A stretch of 64,000 bases of DNA from Gamsiella multidivaricata (taxonomy: Eukaryota > Mortierellomycota > Mortierellomycetes > Mortierellales > Mortierellaceae). The DNA lies in contig NW_026251711.1 in assembly GCF_025024155.1 (NCBI RefSeq), positions 496,001 through 560,000 of the forward strand, read 5' to 3'. Below, piece after piece: positions 22,198 to 34,003 of this stretch. The translations under genes were made by a program, and so were the position numbers. The first letter of the stretch is position 1. Each line of letters opens with the position of its first letter. The notes under the pieces were generated by a model. That model was not told where the DNA came from. It made no database searches and saw only the letters and a program-made list of their open reading frames with translations.

Positions 22198-23201
22198 ATG
22201 GCAATGGATTCCGGCATCCATGATTCTGAGGATTCTGAATTCGATCTCAAATCTCTTCGCATCCGCAAGATCTTTACATTGATCTTCATTCACGACAAGG
22301 AGCATCAGCAGGTATCGACCGTTAAACTCCACGCCTTTTTTTTTTTTTTTTTCTCCTCGTGTCTCCGCTGCTCCGATCAACTTATTTCCCCATATTTTGT
22401 TGTTACTACCCCTCTTCATAGCTTCTGCTCGGTCAAAAGCAGCGAGGTGCACTTCTCGGTCAATGGAACGGATTTGGTGGCAAAGTCGAGCAGGGTTTGG
22501 AATCAATCATTGAATCTGCTGCCCGCGAATTGCAAGAGGAAGCCTTTCTCACTGCGTCTCTCTTTCCAATCGGGTTCATCCAATGGGTCGTGTCTTCCAG
22601 TGAAGAGACGACGTACCGGGACGTCATGGTCGTGTTCAAGGCCCATTCAATCAATACAATTACTCAACCATTGTCAGAATCTGGTTCGTCAGGAGCATCA
22701 AGTTCAATTGAACAAGAGACATCGAAGCCTCGCAGGATCACAGAGTTCAAGGCGAGCGATGAGATGGCGCCAGCCTGGTGGGATATTGATCGTCTGCCCT
22801 GGGAAGATATGCGGATCAATCATAAAGTCTGGTATCCATTTATGCTGGCGGATCTACCCTATAGGGGCGTCTACTGGTATGAGATGACGCGTATCAGTGC
22901 TGCCGAGAGTGCCGAGAATGCTCAGCGAGAGAATGCGCAAGAGATCTGGGTCGAGGACCTTGATAAGAGGCGCTTTGAATTTGGGGTCCAATCGATCTCG
23001 AAGAATGCAGAGTCGGATGACCTGAAGTTTTATGCCGATTGCCTTGGGATTCAGGGAACGTGCTATACTACGACAGTGGTTGGAAGGCAGGAGAAGCAGA
23101 GCTCAAATGCAAAAGTCGATCCAATGCTAAGCAGGCTCCTTGACGAGAATTGGTTAAAAACCGCTATTGCCAAAGCAGAGCAAGAGTGGATCACCATGTA
23201 G
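22198..23201 (+). CDS. Nudix hydrolase, MTH1-like (oxidised purine dNTP sanitiser)
   Basis: Two exons, 22198-22311 and 22422-23201, join in phase 0 and encode 297 residues. The first exon ends in a beta strand typical of the family (IFTLIFIHDKEHQQ). The second begins LLLGQKQRGALLGQWNGFGG and carries the Nudix helix with RELQEEAFL. WNGFGGKV is characteristic of MTH1/NUDT1, which hydrolyses 8-oxo-dGTP and related oxidised nucleotides. MAPAWWDIDRLPWEDM and HKVWYPFMLADLP match the usual MTH1 C-terminal part. The protein is longer than human MTH1 (156 residues) because of a roughly 25-residue insert rich in Ser before RRITEF and a C-terminal extension. The Nudix box is unusual: one extra residue lies between the first Gly and the conserved Glu. 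The gene converges on the reductase gene with 96 bp between stops. Confidence 0.88.
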
Positions 23202-23297
23202 CGCCGTCGTTCTGGCTGAAGTCTATTTATTAAAGGTACCGGTGGTATTATATCAAAAGTTGTATGTATGCTGTATATCCTAGATGCATTATCGGTC

Positions 23298-24787
23298 TTA
23301 TGAAGAGAGGACCGAAAGCCTTAGCTTCTCCAGATTTTCGACGACCATCTTCCCTTGAACCTCCTCATACTCGACCACCTTTTCCACCTTCAGAATTTCT
23401 TTACCAGTCCTGCCAATACAGCTCCCATATTTGAATCGATAGTCCAGTTTTTGGACAGGTTGCTTCAGAGCCACAAAGATATTGGACTGTGCGCCGTGAT
23501 ATCCTGTAATGGTCTGGTTGGGCTCACCACAGAATCGAAGCACATAGTGCAGTGCGAGCCGGAGAAAAACAATCCAGGCTGCCAGTCCACCGATACCACT
23601 AGCAACTACGCCGGGCTGTGTCGCGATCGAGATGATGTGCTTCTTGGGCGGGACGGAGTCGTTGGGTGCTAAACCATTCGATACAAGCAGGACTTTGGAT
23701 GTAGATCGTGTGATCCGTCTTACAGGAATGTTCGACTCGGTGCCTGATGATGATCCTGAGGAGTTGTCCGATCGTGGGCTTTCCGACCCTGCGGCTATCA
23801 TGTCAGCCATACCTGTTCCTGCGGAAGGTTGACCGGCCCAGATTTCGTTCAAGCGAATGGCCAACAGATCGGTGACCCATTTGGATGACTCATATGGTTG
23901 CTTCGCGTCCATTCCTTGCCAATCGTCATCTGAAAAGCTTCCCTTTTCTGCAGTCATTGAGCTCGTCCAAATGACTCTTCCTGGATCGTCCTCTGTCTTG
24001 TTCAGCTGGTCCTCTAGTCCTCTGATCTATTTATGAGATAATAAGTATTAGCATTCATTAGTGATGCCCATTACAAGAAGCAAGCGCTTATGGACGAAGA
24101 ATATGACCATACCATAAGATAGTGTCCAAAGACGTTGCAAGCGAGCACATTTCCGATACCGTCCTCAGTGAGGTGCTGCTTGGGTTGGACCAAGACATCA
24201 GACCGAATGACCACATCCATGGGTGCTCTAAAGATATCCAAGACGAGCTTTCCCCACATAATACCCGTTGAGGGCAAGATCCCAGCGTTGCAGAACAGGT
24301 AGTCGACTTTGCGGTACTGATCCCGGATGCGCTGGTTGAATGCGAGGACCGAGGCCGCACTGCCAACGTCGACCAACTCGATTTTGAGCTCTGGGTGGTG
24401 GTACAGGTTGTTTCGTTCGCCGATCTTTTCGCCTGATGCTCGGTCCTCTGTCTGATCGTCATGGCGGTATTTATCCTGTTCCTGGTGAAAGCGCTTCTTC
24501 TGGAGGGCGTTAAAGTAGATGTGCAAGCTGTTCAGCGCGTCCTGCGCACGGTGCTTGTTGCGACAGGCGAGGATGATAATGAGAGGATTGGGCGATTCTT
24601 GAACGAGGCGCTGTACAATTGCATAGCCCACACCGCTAAAGGAAAAGCAAGAAGTATTATACCCAGGGATTAATTGAGTGATTGGTGGCGCCCTGTCAAG
24701 ATGTTAATACCCCCCGACTGCAAACGGATATTGTGTCACCTACGTATTGGCACCAGTAACGATGGCGACTTTTCTCTCGGCGATCAT
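23298..24787 (-). CDS. ERG27: 3-ketosteroid reductase, Erg27-like (SDR family)
   Basis: Three exons, 24787-24744, 24635-24113 and 24026-23298, encode 431 residues. Short-chain dehydrogenase signatures are in order: cofactor loop TGANTGVG (residues 11-18), LACRN, VDYLFCNAGILPSTGIMWG, then WTSS (Ser 211/212) and the active-site Tyr234-x3-Lys238 (YESSK). The long insert before the NAG motif and the C-terminal part with QPGVVASGIGG fit the fungal Erg27/HSD17B7 group. These enzymes reduce the 3-keto group after C4 demethylation of sterol intermediates in the ER. A C-terminal hydrophobic stretch (GGLAAWIVFLRLALHYVL) could anchor it to the membrane. A Ser/Asp-rich insert follows the active site. The very short first exon (44 nt) ends inside the cofactor loop. 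Confidence 0.88.
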
Positions 24788-25436
24788 TTGGAGTCTGGGA
24801 TGAGAAAAGGTCGGAATAAAAAAAAGGAATGAGGCACCGTCGAAGGGCTGAAGATCACTGTGCGATGAGGAGAGGAGGGAGTAGACGAAAGAAAGAAGAG
24901 GTGAGGGTGTAAAGAGGGACCCTTGGACAAGGAGAAAACAACAAGCACATGTTGCTCCCAGGGTCAGCACCGGCCAGGGACAGCTGCCAATTGGACCCCA
25001 GTGAATCAGATATCGTATGATTTTTTTCAACATTCCATTTATTGCAGCACGCACAGACATCCCGGCAATACACACTCCGTGCAACCATTGATGCCGTTCC
25101 CAATGTATGCTTACCGCTATCAAGAAAGTCATAAAACCCGCAATAGAAATATGAAGGGAAATAAAGTGGGCGCCATCGCTTGCTTGTTTTATTACAGTTG
25201 GTATCATATTTAGTTGCTGCAAACGCCGGGTCCCGGCGAAGAGCGCTTTCCTCAGTTGTCGATCGCATACTCGTGCTACTCGCTGCAAATAATCACCAAA
25301 GATGCAATGCTGTTGTGTCTGCAACTCCCGCTCGATTCCTTTTTCTTCCAGCTGAGGATTGGACGACAGTAACGGGTAGGTCAATTGGGCGGCGACAAGA
25401 GGCGCATCTTGTAGGAGCAAATCCGAATCCTGAACT

Positions 25437-25887
25437 CTACTTTCCTCCGACATCTCCACGAACGGCATTCGAGTTCATCAGATTAGCAATGTACTGTTGT
25501 AGCATCAGGTTTTCGTCCCGCTTCTTGTCATGCTCCTCATGCACTGTCGCCACACGCTTGAGTAAATCTGTCCGGAGTCAAGCAAAAGATAAATGAAATG
25601 TAGTGTCAGCTGTTAAGGACTGGTGTTGTTAGGCTGGCGCGCAGAAGCTTCGCCCTGGTCATGATGGCGCTCTCGATGTACCTTTGAGTCCCTCCTGAAG
25701 CTCTAGTACTTTTCTACAGGTCGAATTGAAGGTCAGGGAGTGGACGGTTAGTGTGGGCAAACAGCGAGACGGTGTTGACTTGACAAGACTGTCGATTCCA
25801 TTACCCAGCAAGGTCCTCGCTCTCGTCTTTTCCGTGGATGAGTGGGAAGGCTGTTGATGCGAGCTGATTTGCTGCTGCTTCGTCCAT
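25437..25887 (-). CDS. Short coiled-coil protein, SCOC/Slo1-like
   Basis: Three exons, 25887-25805, 25713-25682 (32 nt) and 25567-25437, encode 81 residues. The order is a short polar N-terminus (MDEAAANQLAST), then a heptad-rich coil (GKVLELQEGLKDLLKRVATV, EEHDKKRDENLMLQQYIANL) ending LMNSN. This pattern and length match SCOC (DUF2205; Slo1 in yeast), a Golgi-associated adaptor that binds Arl1 or Arl3-type GTPases and, in animals, also acts in autophagy. All junctions are GT-AG with matching phases. The gene is divergent from the FUN30-like gene, with 535 bp between start codons. A GT dinucleotide run lies just upstream of the start. Confidence 0.87.
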
Positions 25888-25901
25888 GATGAGCTGTCTT
25901 T

Positions 25902-25920
25902 TGTGTGTGTGTGTGTGTGT
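25902..25920. repeat. GT dinucleotide microsatellite
   Basis: A run of about nine GT units lies in the 5' leader of the SCOC-like gene, 15 bp before its ATG. It may vary in length between strains. Confidence 0.9.
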
Positions 25921-26422
25921 AGTGAACGGGGCGAGTAGTATGAATGAATGAGCTGTGGAGACCAGCTTTCCAGTCCTATCAAAGACCCTGTCGTCGTGTC
26001 GCAGCCTTACGATGGCTCAGCCACGCATATACAGCCAAAGCGTTGCAACAAAAAGAAAAAAGTTGTTTTGGTTGTTTTTTGTTGTCGTCCATCCTCCTCT
26101 GCCTCTGTTTCTGCCTTTGCCTTTGCAATACCTCTTTTCTGCATCCCTTCCTGCTCCACCCCCCAGATACCCTTGACGCGCCTCTCTTTCTTTCTCTCTT
26201 CTACCTCTTCCTGCACTCTCATTGCCTGATCGCTCCTGTCGGCCGAGCTGATCAATTCCTAACACTCCCCTGAAAGGTAACACTCGGCGAAACCTTGTTG
26301 GTGGCGCATCAAACGAACAACTTGCAATCGGTCCTCAATGGTCATTCCCTCACCATTCCATCGCTAACATAACCTTCGACTTTACTACTATCTAGGCATA
26401 CACCCGACATTTCTCGGCAAAA

Positions 26423-29400
26423 ATGAGTGCTCTGCAGCGTCTGCAAGAGTTCCGCTTCAAAAAGATGCAAGAGGCAGCCGCAGGGAACAAGAAAATGGGT
26501 TCGCCGTCCGATGCAACACCTAGAACCTCGTATTCCAATGGTACCTCGAAAAGTAACTCCAACAGCAATAGCAACACCAGCAGCAGCAGCAGCAGCCGGA
26601 GTATGAGCAAGGAGCCGCCTACCACTGTCCTCGATCTGTCCGACGTTGAATCAGAGAGCGATCTAGATCTACGACAAGGCGTCAAGAAAATGACAACTAG
26701 CTCGCCCCTGAGAGGATCGCCTGCACCCTCGACATCCTCTGATCGTCAACCTAACAATAACAGATCCTTACCGACAACCTTGAAGCAGACGGGCTTTAGC
26801 CCTGTCCAAAAGTCGGCTTCAACCTCGGGCACACCAAGCAAATCGCCGTTCAAGAAGCTGGTCACATCATTCCGTTACACTGGCAATGGAGCCCTGCCAG
26901 TGCCATCTGACAGCGATCAGAGTCTTAGCAGTCCACAGCAAAGTGAGGATGATGGCGATTTCCCCATGGCGGAGGATCACGACAGTCGCGACAAACACAA
27001 AGGCAACCATTCAGCCTTGAAATCCTCACCTGTAAAGCGAGTCATCATCAGCAGTGACGAAGAAGAGGAGATCAAGCCGAAGCGAAGACTGGTCCGGAAG
27101 GGCGACCTGGGACGGGATACGGCTGTTGAGTTACAGAAGCGCCGGCGTCTGATGAAGCGACTTCCACAAGATTCAGAGGACGAGTCTGGCCAAACATCTC
27201 GATCTGGATCAAATTCGGTTTCTATTCAAATCTCAGACGACGAAAGCAACGATACGGAGGCGTTTGATCGAAAGCTAGCCCAACTTCAGACCACATTTCC
27301 AGACGCCGCGTTCGATGACTTGACAAAGGCGCTCACGGAGTCCGGCGGCGACTTTGCTTCTGCCGCAAGCCTAGTCCTTACACGATCGGCCCCCAATCTG
27401 CTAGATTTAACATCCGACTCAACGACCGAATCCTTCGCAAAGGTTCCGGCAAACAAGGTCAATCGATTCTTCCAGCGGCCGGCGAAAGTCACCACATCCT
27501 CATCTGCATCAGCAAAAGACAAGAAGCCTGCTCGTAGGGATGATGAAAGCGAGGATTCGTTTGATGAGTATGGCAAAGGCAACATCTACCGGGACCAGGA
27601 TCGCAAGGAGGAAAGGGCGCTCCAATTCTTCAACGAGGCGACCATGCTAGAGCTACAGGAACTGAGCGGGTGCTCCAAAACTCAGGCAACTGGTGTGATT
27701 GAGCTGCGCCCGTTCAATAATTATGATCACCTATGTGTGACTCTGCGTAAGACCAAGGGTGTGGGAGAGAAGATAGTTGACAGCTACTTGACGACCACTG
27801 ATGCCATCCGCGCTGTCGATCAGATGCTCAAGACTGTGGATCGTGTCCGCGAAGATCTCGTCAATATTCTGAGCGTTTGGTGCGGTGATGAGAATGGAAA
27901 GCTATTTCAAAATTCGACCTCTAGTAACAGCATGAAGATCAGCGAGGAACGTGTGAGCAGAGAGTCTTCAGTGAACGGTGATGACGATGATAATCCGGAG
28001 CCTGGTATGGAATTGGTGAATTTTGATGCCGACAAGGTGGAGCAGACTGAGGCTGGCAAGAAGGCGATGAAAGGTTTTATACGCAAACAACCGGTCAACA
28101 TGGCCCCTGGTTTCCAACTCAAGGGCTACCAACTTCTCGGAATCAATTGGCTAGCGCTTTTGTGGCGCAAAGGACTTTCAGGTATTCTTGCTGACGAGGT
28201 AAGATATACAAGGAACGATTTGATTGCTCAGACTTTATGACTAGCCAACTTAGGATTTAACCTCATATTCTGCGCCTGATTGATATGCTAGATGGGTCTT
28301 GGAAAGACGGCCCAGGTGATTACGTTTTTGGCTCACTTATTCGAAGAAGGCGAGGAAGGGCCCTTTTTGATCATTGTGCCATCCTCGACGCTGTCTAACT
28401 GGATGCGCGAGTTCGAAAAGTTTTGTCCATCCCTTGATGTCAGGAGCTACTACGGGACACAGGCTGAGCGCGAGGAGCTGCGATATGAACTTGAGGAGGA
28501 CCGGACCTACAATGTTCTTGTGACAACTTATGCGATGGCGACTGGCAACAACGATGAGCGAAAGTTTTTGAGCCGACAGGGATTCAGGGGGGTCATCCTG
28601 GATGAGGGCCACATGCTCAAGAACTGTGCCAGTGCACGGTACAAGCAGCTGATGTCGATTAAGACCAACTTTCGCCTGCTTCTGACAGGAACGCCATTGC
28701 AAAACAACCTTCAGGAGCTGCTCTCTTTGCTGATCTTCATCATGCCGAAGCTGTTTGCAGAGCATGAGGAAGTCTTGAGGACGATGTTCAAGGTCAAGGT
28801 CGATGCTTCGAGTGAAAAGAGCACGCTGCTCTCTCAGGAACGAATTGTCCGCGCCCGGCAGATGATTGCACCATTTGTCCTGCGGAGGAAAAAGATACAT
28901 GTGCTCAATGATCTGCCACGCAAGGTCGAGCGCGTTATCTATTGCGACCTTCATCCGGACCAGAGGGTGCTCTATGACAGAATCATGTCGAGCTCTGCGC
29001 TGCAGGCGGTGCTGCGGGATTCGACTGACGATCTTATTGACCCGGTGGAATTGGACAGCATGGACCCCAAAGCGAAGGCGAAGGCGCTTGCCGCAGCCAA
29101 GAAGGGTGCCTCAAAGAAGATGACTGCGACTGCCAAGAAGACGGCAGGCGAGTTTGCAAATATCTTGATGCAGCTTCGAAAGGCGTCCGATCATCCTATG
29201 CTGTTCAGGGAGCTCTATACGGATGATAAAATCAAGGAGATGGCCAAGGTGATCACGAAGGAGGTCGAATTCTGTGATTCGAACATTGATTATATTGAGG
29301 AGGACATGTCGGTCATGACGGACTTTGAGCTCCATAGGCTGTGCAAGCAGTACAAGGTAGGTAGCATGCTGCATCGATCGCTGACTAATGCATATGTTTC

Positions 29401-30398
29401 TAGCAAAGATAAGTGTTCTCACTATTTTTTATTGTTTCCATTTAGAGCGTCAACCGGTTCGCATTGCCTGGGGATCAGTGGATGCATGCTGGCAAGGTTA
29501 AGGAGTTGGAACGCCTACTCCCAAAGCTGATCAAGAAGGATAAGTCCAGGATTCTGATCTTTTCTCAATTCACGATGGTTCTGGATATTTTGGAGGCGAT
29601 TCTGAAGACTATGGATATTGTGTACCTGCGCATGGATGGAAGCACCAAGGTCGAAGAACGCCAGCCATTGATCGACACATTCAACGACGATTCGAGTTAC
29701 AAGGTGTTTTTGCTGTCAACCAAGGCTGGAGGGTTCGGTATCAACTTGACTGGCGCCAATGTCGTGATCATGTACGACCTCGATTACAATCCGCACAACG
29801 ACAAGCAGGCCGAGGACCGCGCACATCGTAAGTCGATATATCTCAATAGCACTGCTTGCTCTGTGCAAGTTGTCACGTGAATTGCCGATTAACGGCGTTA
29901 TCGACCATGCGCTGTGCTTTCTTGTTAGGTGTGGGTCAGACAAGGGAGGTTCAGGTGATCAAGCTGGTTTCCAAGAACACGATAGAGGATCAGATCTATC
30001 AGCTCGCCAACCTCAAGTTGAAGTTGGACCAACATGTCAGTCAGGACGACACTGTCAACGACGCAAGCACCAAATCAGAATCATCATCAAGCTCTTCGAC
30101 CCCAAGTGCTGGAATCTTGAGTTTGATCAAGAAGAATTGGAAGGAGACCCACAATGCATACGTCGCGAACCAGCAGGACCAGCAGGACTCGGCTGCTGTA
30201 ACAACATCGATCTCAACATCAAATACAACTGTGACCTCAATGTCAGTTACAACTACAGCTACGCCAGCTAAGGAGAATATGAAGCTGGCGGCCACGGATG
30301 GATCGGAAAACAAGGCTAAGGCTGTCAAGAGGTCGGGTATCTCGAGAAGCCCATCTCTGTCATCAGTCTCGTCTCTATCCTCGAGTAACAGTCTGTAG
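26423..30398 (+). CDS. FUN30: SNF2-family chromatin remodeller, FUN30/SMARCAD1 type
   Basis: Four exons, 26423-28198, 28292-29356, 29446-29827 and 29929-30398, encode 1230 residues. The N-terminal part is Ser-rich and disordered. A CUE-like ubiquitin-binding segment lies at about 276-320 (LAQLQTTFPDAAFDDLTKAL). A helix-hairpin-like region lies at about 409-455 (LQELSGCSKTQATGVIEL, KTKGVGEKIV). The ATPase follows with ADEMGLGKTAQ (Lys597), the DEGH box at 696-699 (ILDEGHMLKN), LTGTPLQNNLQELL, ILIFSQFTMVLDILE, MDGSTKVEER and YNPHNDKQAEDRAHRVGQT. DEGH rather than DEAH is typical of the Fun30/SMARCAD1 branch. These remodellers act in heterochromatin silencing and in DNA end resection. The C-terminal extension after the helicase core is Ser/Thr-rich. 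Introns split the protein exactly at motif I and at AHR, so neither half works alone. Confidence 0.95.
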
Positions 30399-31809
30399 GA
30401 CATCCTTCACACCATCATGCTAAAACTTTCTGCGAACATGATAACCCCTAATCATATATATTTCTCGACAAGAATAAATTGTTAATGTGTCTAAAACGTC
30501 GATCTACACTGGTATAGCGTTGACTCGTTTGGCTGCTGCGTCCCTGGGACGAAGAATCCTCAGAGCCTGGCAAATATGACAAGGAAATCTCTGAGGAAGG
30601 CGGCGTAGGCGATGGAGGAGCGAGCCGCTTTGTGCTCTTTAAAGAGTATTTCGATGTCCTTTGCAAGGTTGGGAGTAAAGGTATTAGTCCAATTGGCGAG
30701 CACAATGCCATCCTGTATCGCGTGCAACGCTCTTCTTCCGACAGTTGGGTGGACCTGTTGTTCAGGGGAAATATTTCTAGAAAGGACGCTCTACGATATC
30801 TAACGATCTTTTGTATTGAAATACATACTAATATGAATAAGATAAAGGACGCGTTTTGCTCATGCGGGGTTTTGAAGTGGAGACCTGGCGGGTATGGAGG
30901 TCGTGGACTGCAGGGCGCGAATCGGTATAGGTGTGGACTCCTCCACTATTGCTCAAATCGCATATGCACTCAAAGACCATGTATAGGCTACTGACCGCCT
31001 CGAGAAGGTTGGCCTCCCAGCTCTGGGCTCACAACAGCGATCATTCTATTCTTTCGGAAAAAAGAAAGAAAAAGAGAACTGGGTTGTGAATGCGTCCTCT
31101 CTCTATCTTTCCACTTTGGTCACACAAATTTTGGGTTGTAGCTGCTGTGCGATATTTATGTCAGTGTAACGTGCGCATTTGCGGACACTCTAAAGGTTTG
31201 AATGCTGGACATCGACGTCGTTAATTGCTATGGAGAAGGAGATGCCTACTGCACCCAGTAGGACGATGTCAGGTATCGAGAGTGCCTTTTTTTTCTAGTG
31301 CAGTGCAAGAATATGTATATACATCATACATGAACATGAACACGAACATGAACATGAACATGAACATACTGGAGCACGTACATGCAGGCAAGCATGGATT
31401 GCAGTCGTCAAGGCCGGGCATGCATTTGAGCCTGTGTATCTGTGCCTGCAGAAGAGAAGAGACAACAGAAGAAGGGCTCTCTTATCCTTGTGCCCAATGT
31501 CGCTCTTTCGGAAGTAGCATCAACAACATCTCCAGTGGGTGAAGGCGTCGTACAAACAATTAACTGGAGGTGGAATTTCATACCTCCGCCCAGTAGACAC
31601 TCACTCCCCTCCACTCCCCCCTCTCTTCCCTTTCCTCATCCACACACCATTTCCCTCATTCCATTTTTCCTTTGGTTTAGAATCCCATCTTTACTCTGCT
31701 CTTTCTGTTGGTCCCCTCTCAAGTCATCTTCGCTCGCCCTATTTCTCTACCTCTCCAAACAAGGAAGCGTCTTTTCGCGTGTTAAACCACTAAAGAAAGC
31801 ACGCCACCA
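30399..31809. other. Intergenic region with ATGAAC microsatellite
   Basis: No gene is firmly supported. A minus-strand frame at 30448-30711 has Ser/Pro-rich, vaguely protein-like sequence (SLSYLPGSEDSSSQG) but no start or splice partner. An imperfect hexanucleotide repeat (atgaac units with one cacgaac variant) spans 31329-31367. From 31600 the DNA is C/T-rich and is likely the promoter of the monooxygenase gene. Confidence 0.45.
31329..31367 (+). repeat. ATGAAC hexanucleotide repeat
   Basis: About six units of catgaa/catgaac are in tandem with one substitution. The repeat is non-coding and lies 440 bp upstream of the monooxygenase start. Confidence 0.85.
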
Positions 31810-33729
31810 ATGTCAACAAGACCCACAGTGCTCATTGTCGGAGCTGGTCTGGGAGGTCTCACCCTGGGCGTTCTCCTCGAACGCGCTGGAATCCCATACG
31901 AGATCTTTGAAAGGGCTGCCGTAGTTAAACCTCTAGGTACCGACATTTTCGGAGCGTGTCTCCTGGGCAGCTTCTGTCTCTAGTGAATTTTTTCCTCATT
32001 CTAACTAACTTGTTGATTCTCTTTATCTTGATAAAAAGGGTCGGCACTCTCGCTCGGTACTAGTGTCATTCCACTCTTTAAGCAAATTGGTATCTACGAC
32101 GAATTCGTGAACCAGGCAATCGTTCGCTATACGACTCAAGTGTACAACGAGAAACGAGAAATCGACTTTGTCCTCGACTCCAAACCCGGCGCAGAAATGT
32201 ACGTTACCGTTACTACTACATATCCACTACCTATATCCGAAGTTCGGTAACCTTAATTTTTACAAATTACAACAAAACAGGGGTGGACACGACGGGTATA
32301 TTATCAGTCGTCCGGTCATCTACGACATCCTACGAAAACAAATACCTTCACACAAGATTCACATGTCCAAGCGCGTGCTTCAGATCCGTCAGAATGAAGA
32401 TGAGGTCATGATCCTATGCGCGGACAATTCCATGTATTTTGGACACATCATCGTCGGTGCGGACGGAGCCTATTCCGGTGTGCGTCAAAGCATGTACAAG
32501 GAAATGATGGCCGACAAGAGGTTGCCAAAGTTGGATCAGCAGGATCTGCCATACAGCTGCACGTGTCTCGTTGGACAGACGCGACCGCTGGATCCAGAAA
32601 AGTTCCCGGAGCTCAAGGTCCCGGAGTGCAGTTTTGACTGCGTGCTGAGTGAGGACAAGCCCTATACTGTGAGTCGGCTTAGATTCGTATTCCGGGCATA
32701 CTGTGCTATGGTTTGATATGTAAAAATAACTTGTATTTACCCCTCGGCCATTTCACTAGTGGGTGACGTTCACGGCCAAGAATAACATTATCTGCTGGAT
32801 GGTCGTCCACCATCTCAACAAAGTCTCGTCAAAGTACAACGACAGCTTCCGGAATTCGGAGTGGGGCCCTGAAGCTGCAGAATCCATGTGTAAGGCCGTC
32901 CGTGATTTCCCCATTCCCGGAGGCGATGGTCAACTGACGCTAGGCCATTTGATCGACAACACTGACAAAGATTTGATCTCGAAAGTGACGCTGGAGGAGA
33001 AGGTCTTTAAGACGTGGCATGATCGTCGACTGGTACTTATGGGTGATGCTTGTCACAAGATGAACCCTTCCGGCGGACAGGGGGCAGGGAACGCACTGCA
33101 GGACGCGATCACTTTGGCGAACTGGATCAACGTGTTGCAGAGTAACGATGTGAAGGAAATAAGCAAGATCTTTGAAGAGTATAGGGCGGAACGGTACCCA
33201 CATGCTGTAGCCGCCTTTGAGAGTTCCAAAATGTTTAGTAGAATCATTGCCAAGGTATGCAGAACAGCAGAGATCTGTGCATTGTACTGCGCCCAAATGA
33301 TGGCGAACTGACAGGAAGTGTCTCAATTGCCACAAATAGGACTTTTCAGGAGCACTTGTTCGGTTTACGACTAGGCGCATGCCAAAATGGTTATGGATGA
33401 TAGCTCTTCGCAAGATGGCTTCCAATAGGCCTCAGGTGGCATTCCTTCCACTAGTTGAGGACAAGGGAACTGTCAAACCTACATACCAACCTTCGTTGTA
33501 CAAGACGCGTAAGATCGCAGTAGTTCCAAGGCCAGCAGATCGACAAAGCGCCAACAGCACCCACAGCAGCAGCACCCACAGTAACATCAGTAGCCCTCAC
33601 AGCCGCCACCATGACTCTGTGGCTTCAGAGAAAGGAAGTTTGGGGCAGATATCCGCACATGGTGTCTCATCAAAAACTGGAGCTGAGCGTGGAGTTTCTT
33701 ATGGACGGTGCCTGCCTGCGAACCGATGA
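31810..33729 (+). CDS. FAD-dependent monooxygenase (PHBH-like, FAD_binding_3)
   Basis: Five exons, 31810-31936, 32039-32198, 32281-32668, 32760-33254 and 33340-33729, encode 519 residues. The FAD-binding Rossmann fingerprint VLIVGAGLGGLTLGVLLERA starts at residue 7. A DG motif follows (GADGAYSGVR, Asp157-Gly158). The second FAD motif is LVLMGDACHKMNPSGGQGAG (Gly320-Asp321). These three motifs define group A flavoprotein monooxygenases, which hydroxylate aromatic or polyketide-like substrates using NAD(P)H and oxygen. The substrate cannot be told. A C-terminal Ser/His-rich tail (NSTHSSSTHSNISSPHSRHH) is unusual. The gene is the first and only intact member of a tandem set: a broken copy starts 275 bp downstream and a relic lies beyond that. 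Confidence 0.93.
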
Positions 33730-34003
33730 TGATTTGATAGCGTATGACTGATGGAGATATCGGTCGGCTAAATCGCTCTATAGCCTTGGGGCGTCGCTCG
33801 GACTGAAATAAACCACATTTTTTCATGCATACAAGCGGCTCTACCGTTACACACACAACAGGCGCTGCAGCTGGCAAAGGCACTGTCGAGGGCGTAATCC
33901 ATGTCATTTGGCCTCTTATCTTCTCTTCTCTCATCTCTCATCTGCGCTCGATTATTCTATCCACCTTGATTACCAGCTACCCCTGCCGTTTTTTCAACAC
34001 AAA

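Noticed and set aside
24740..25468. Long minus-strand frame upstream of the Erg27-like gene
   Set aside because: It mixes the last exon of SCOC in another frame, leader DNA and the first reductase exon. The spliced models explain the region better.
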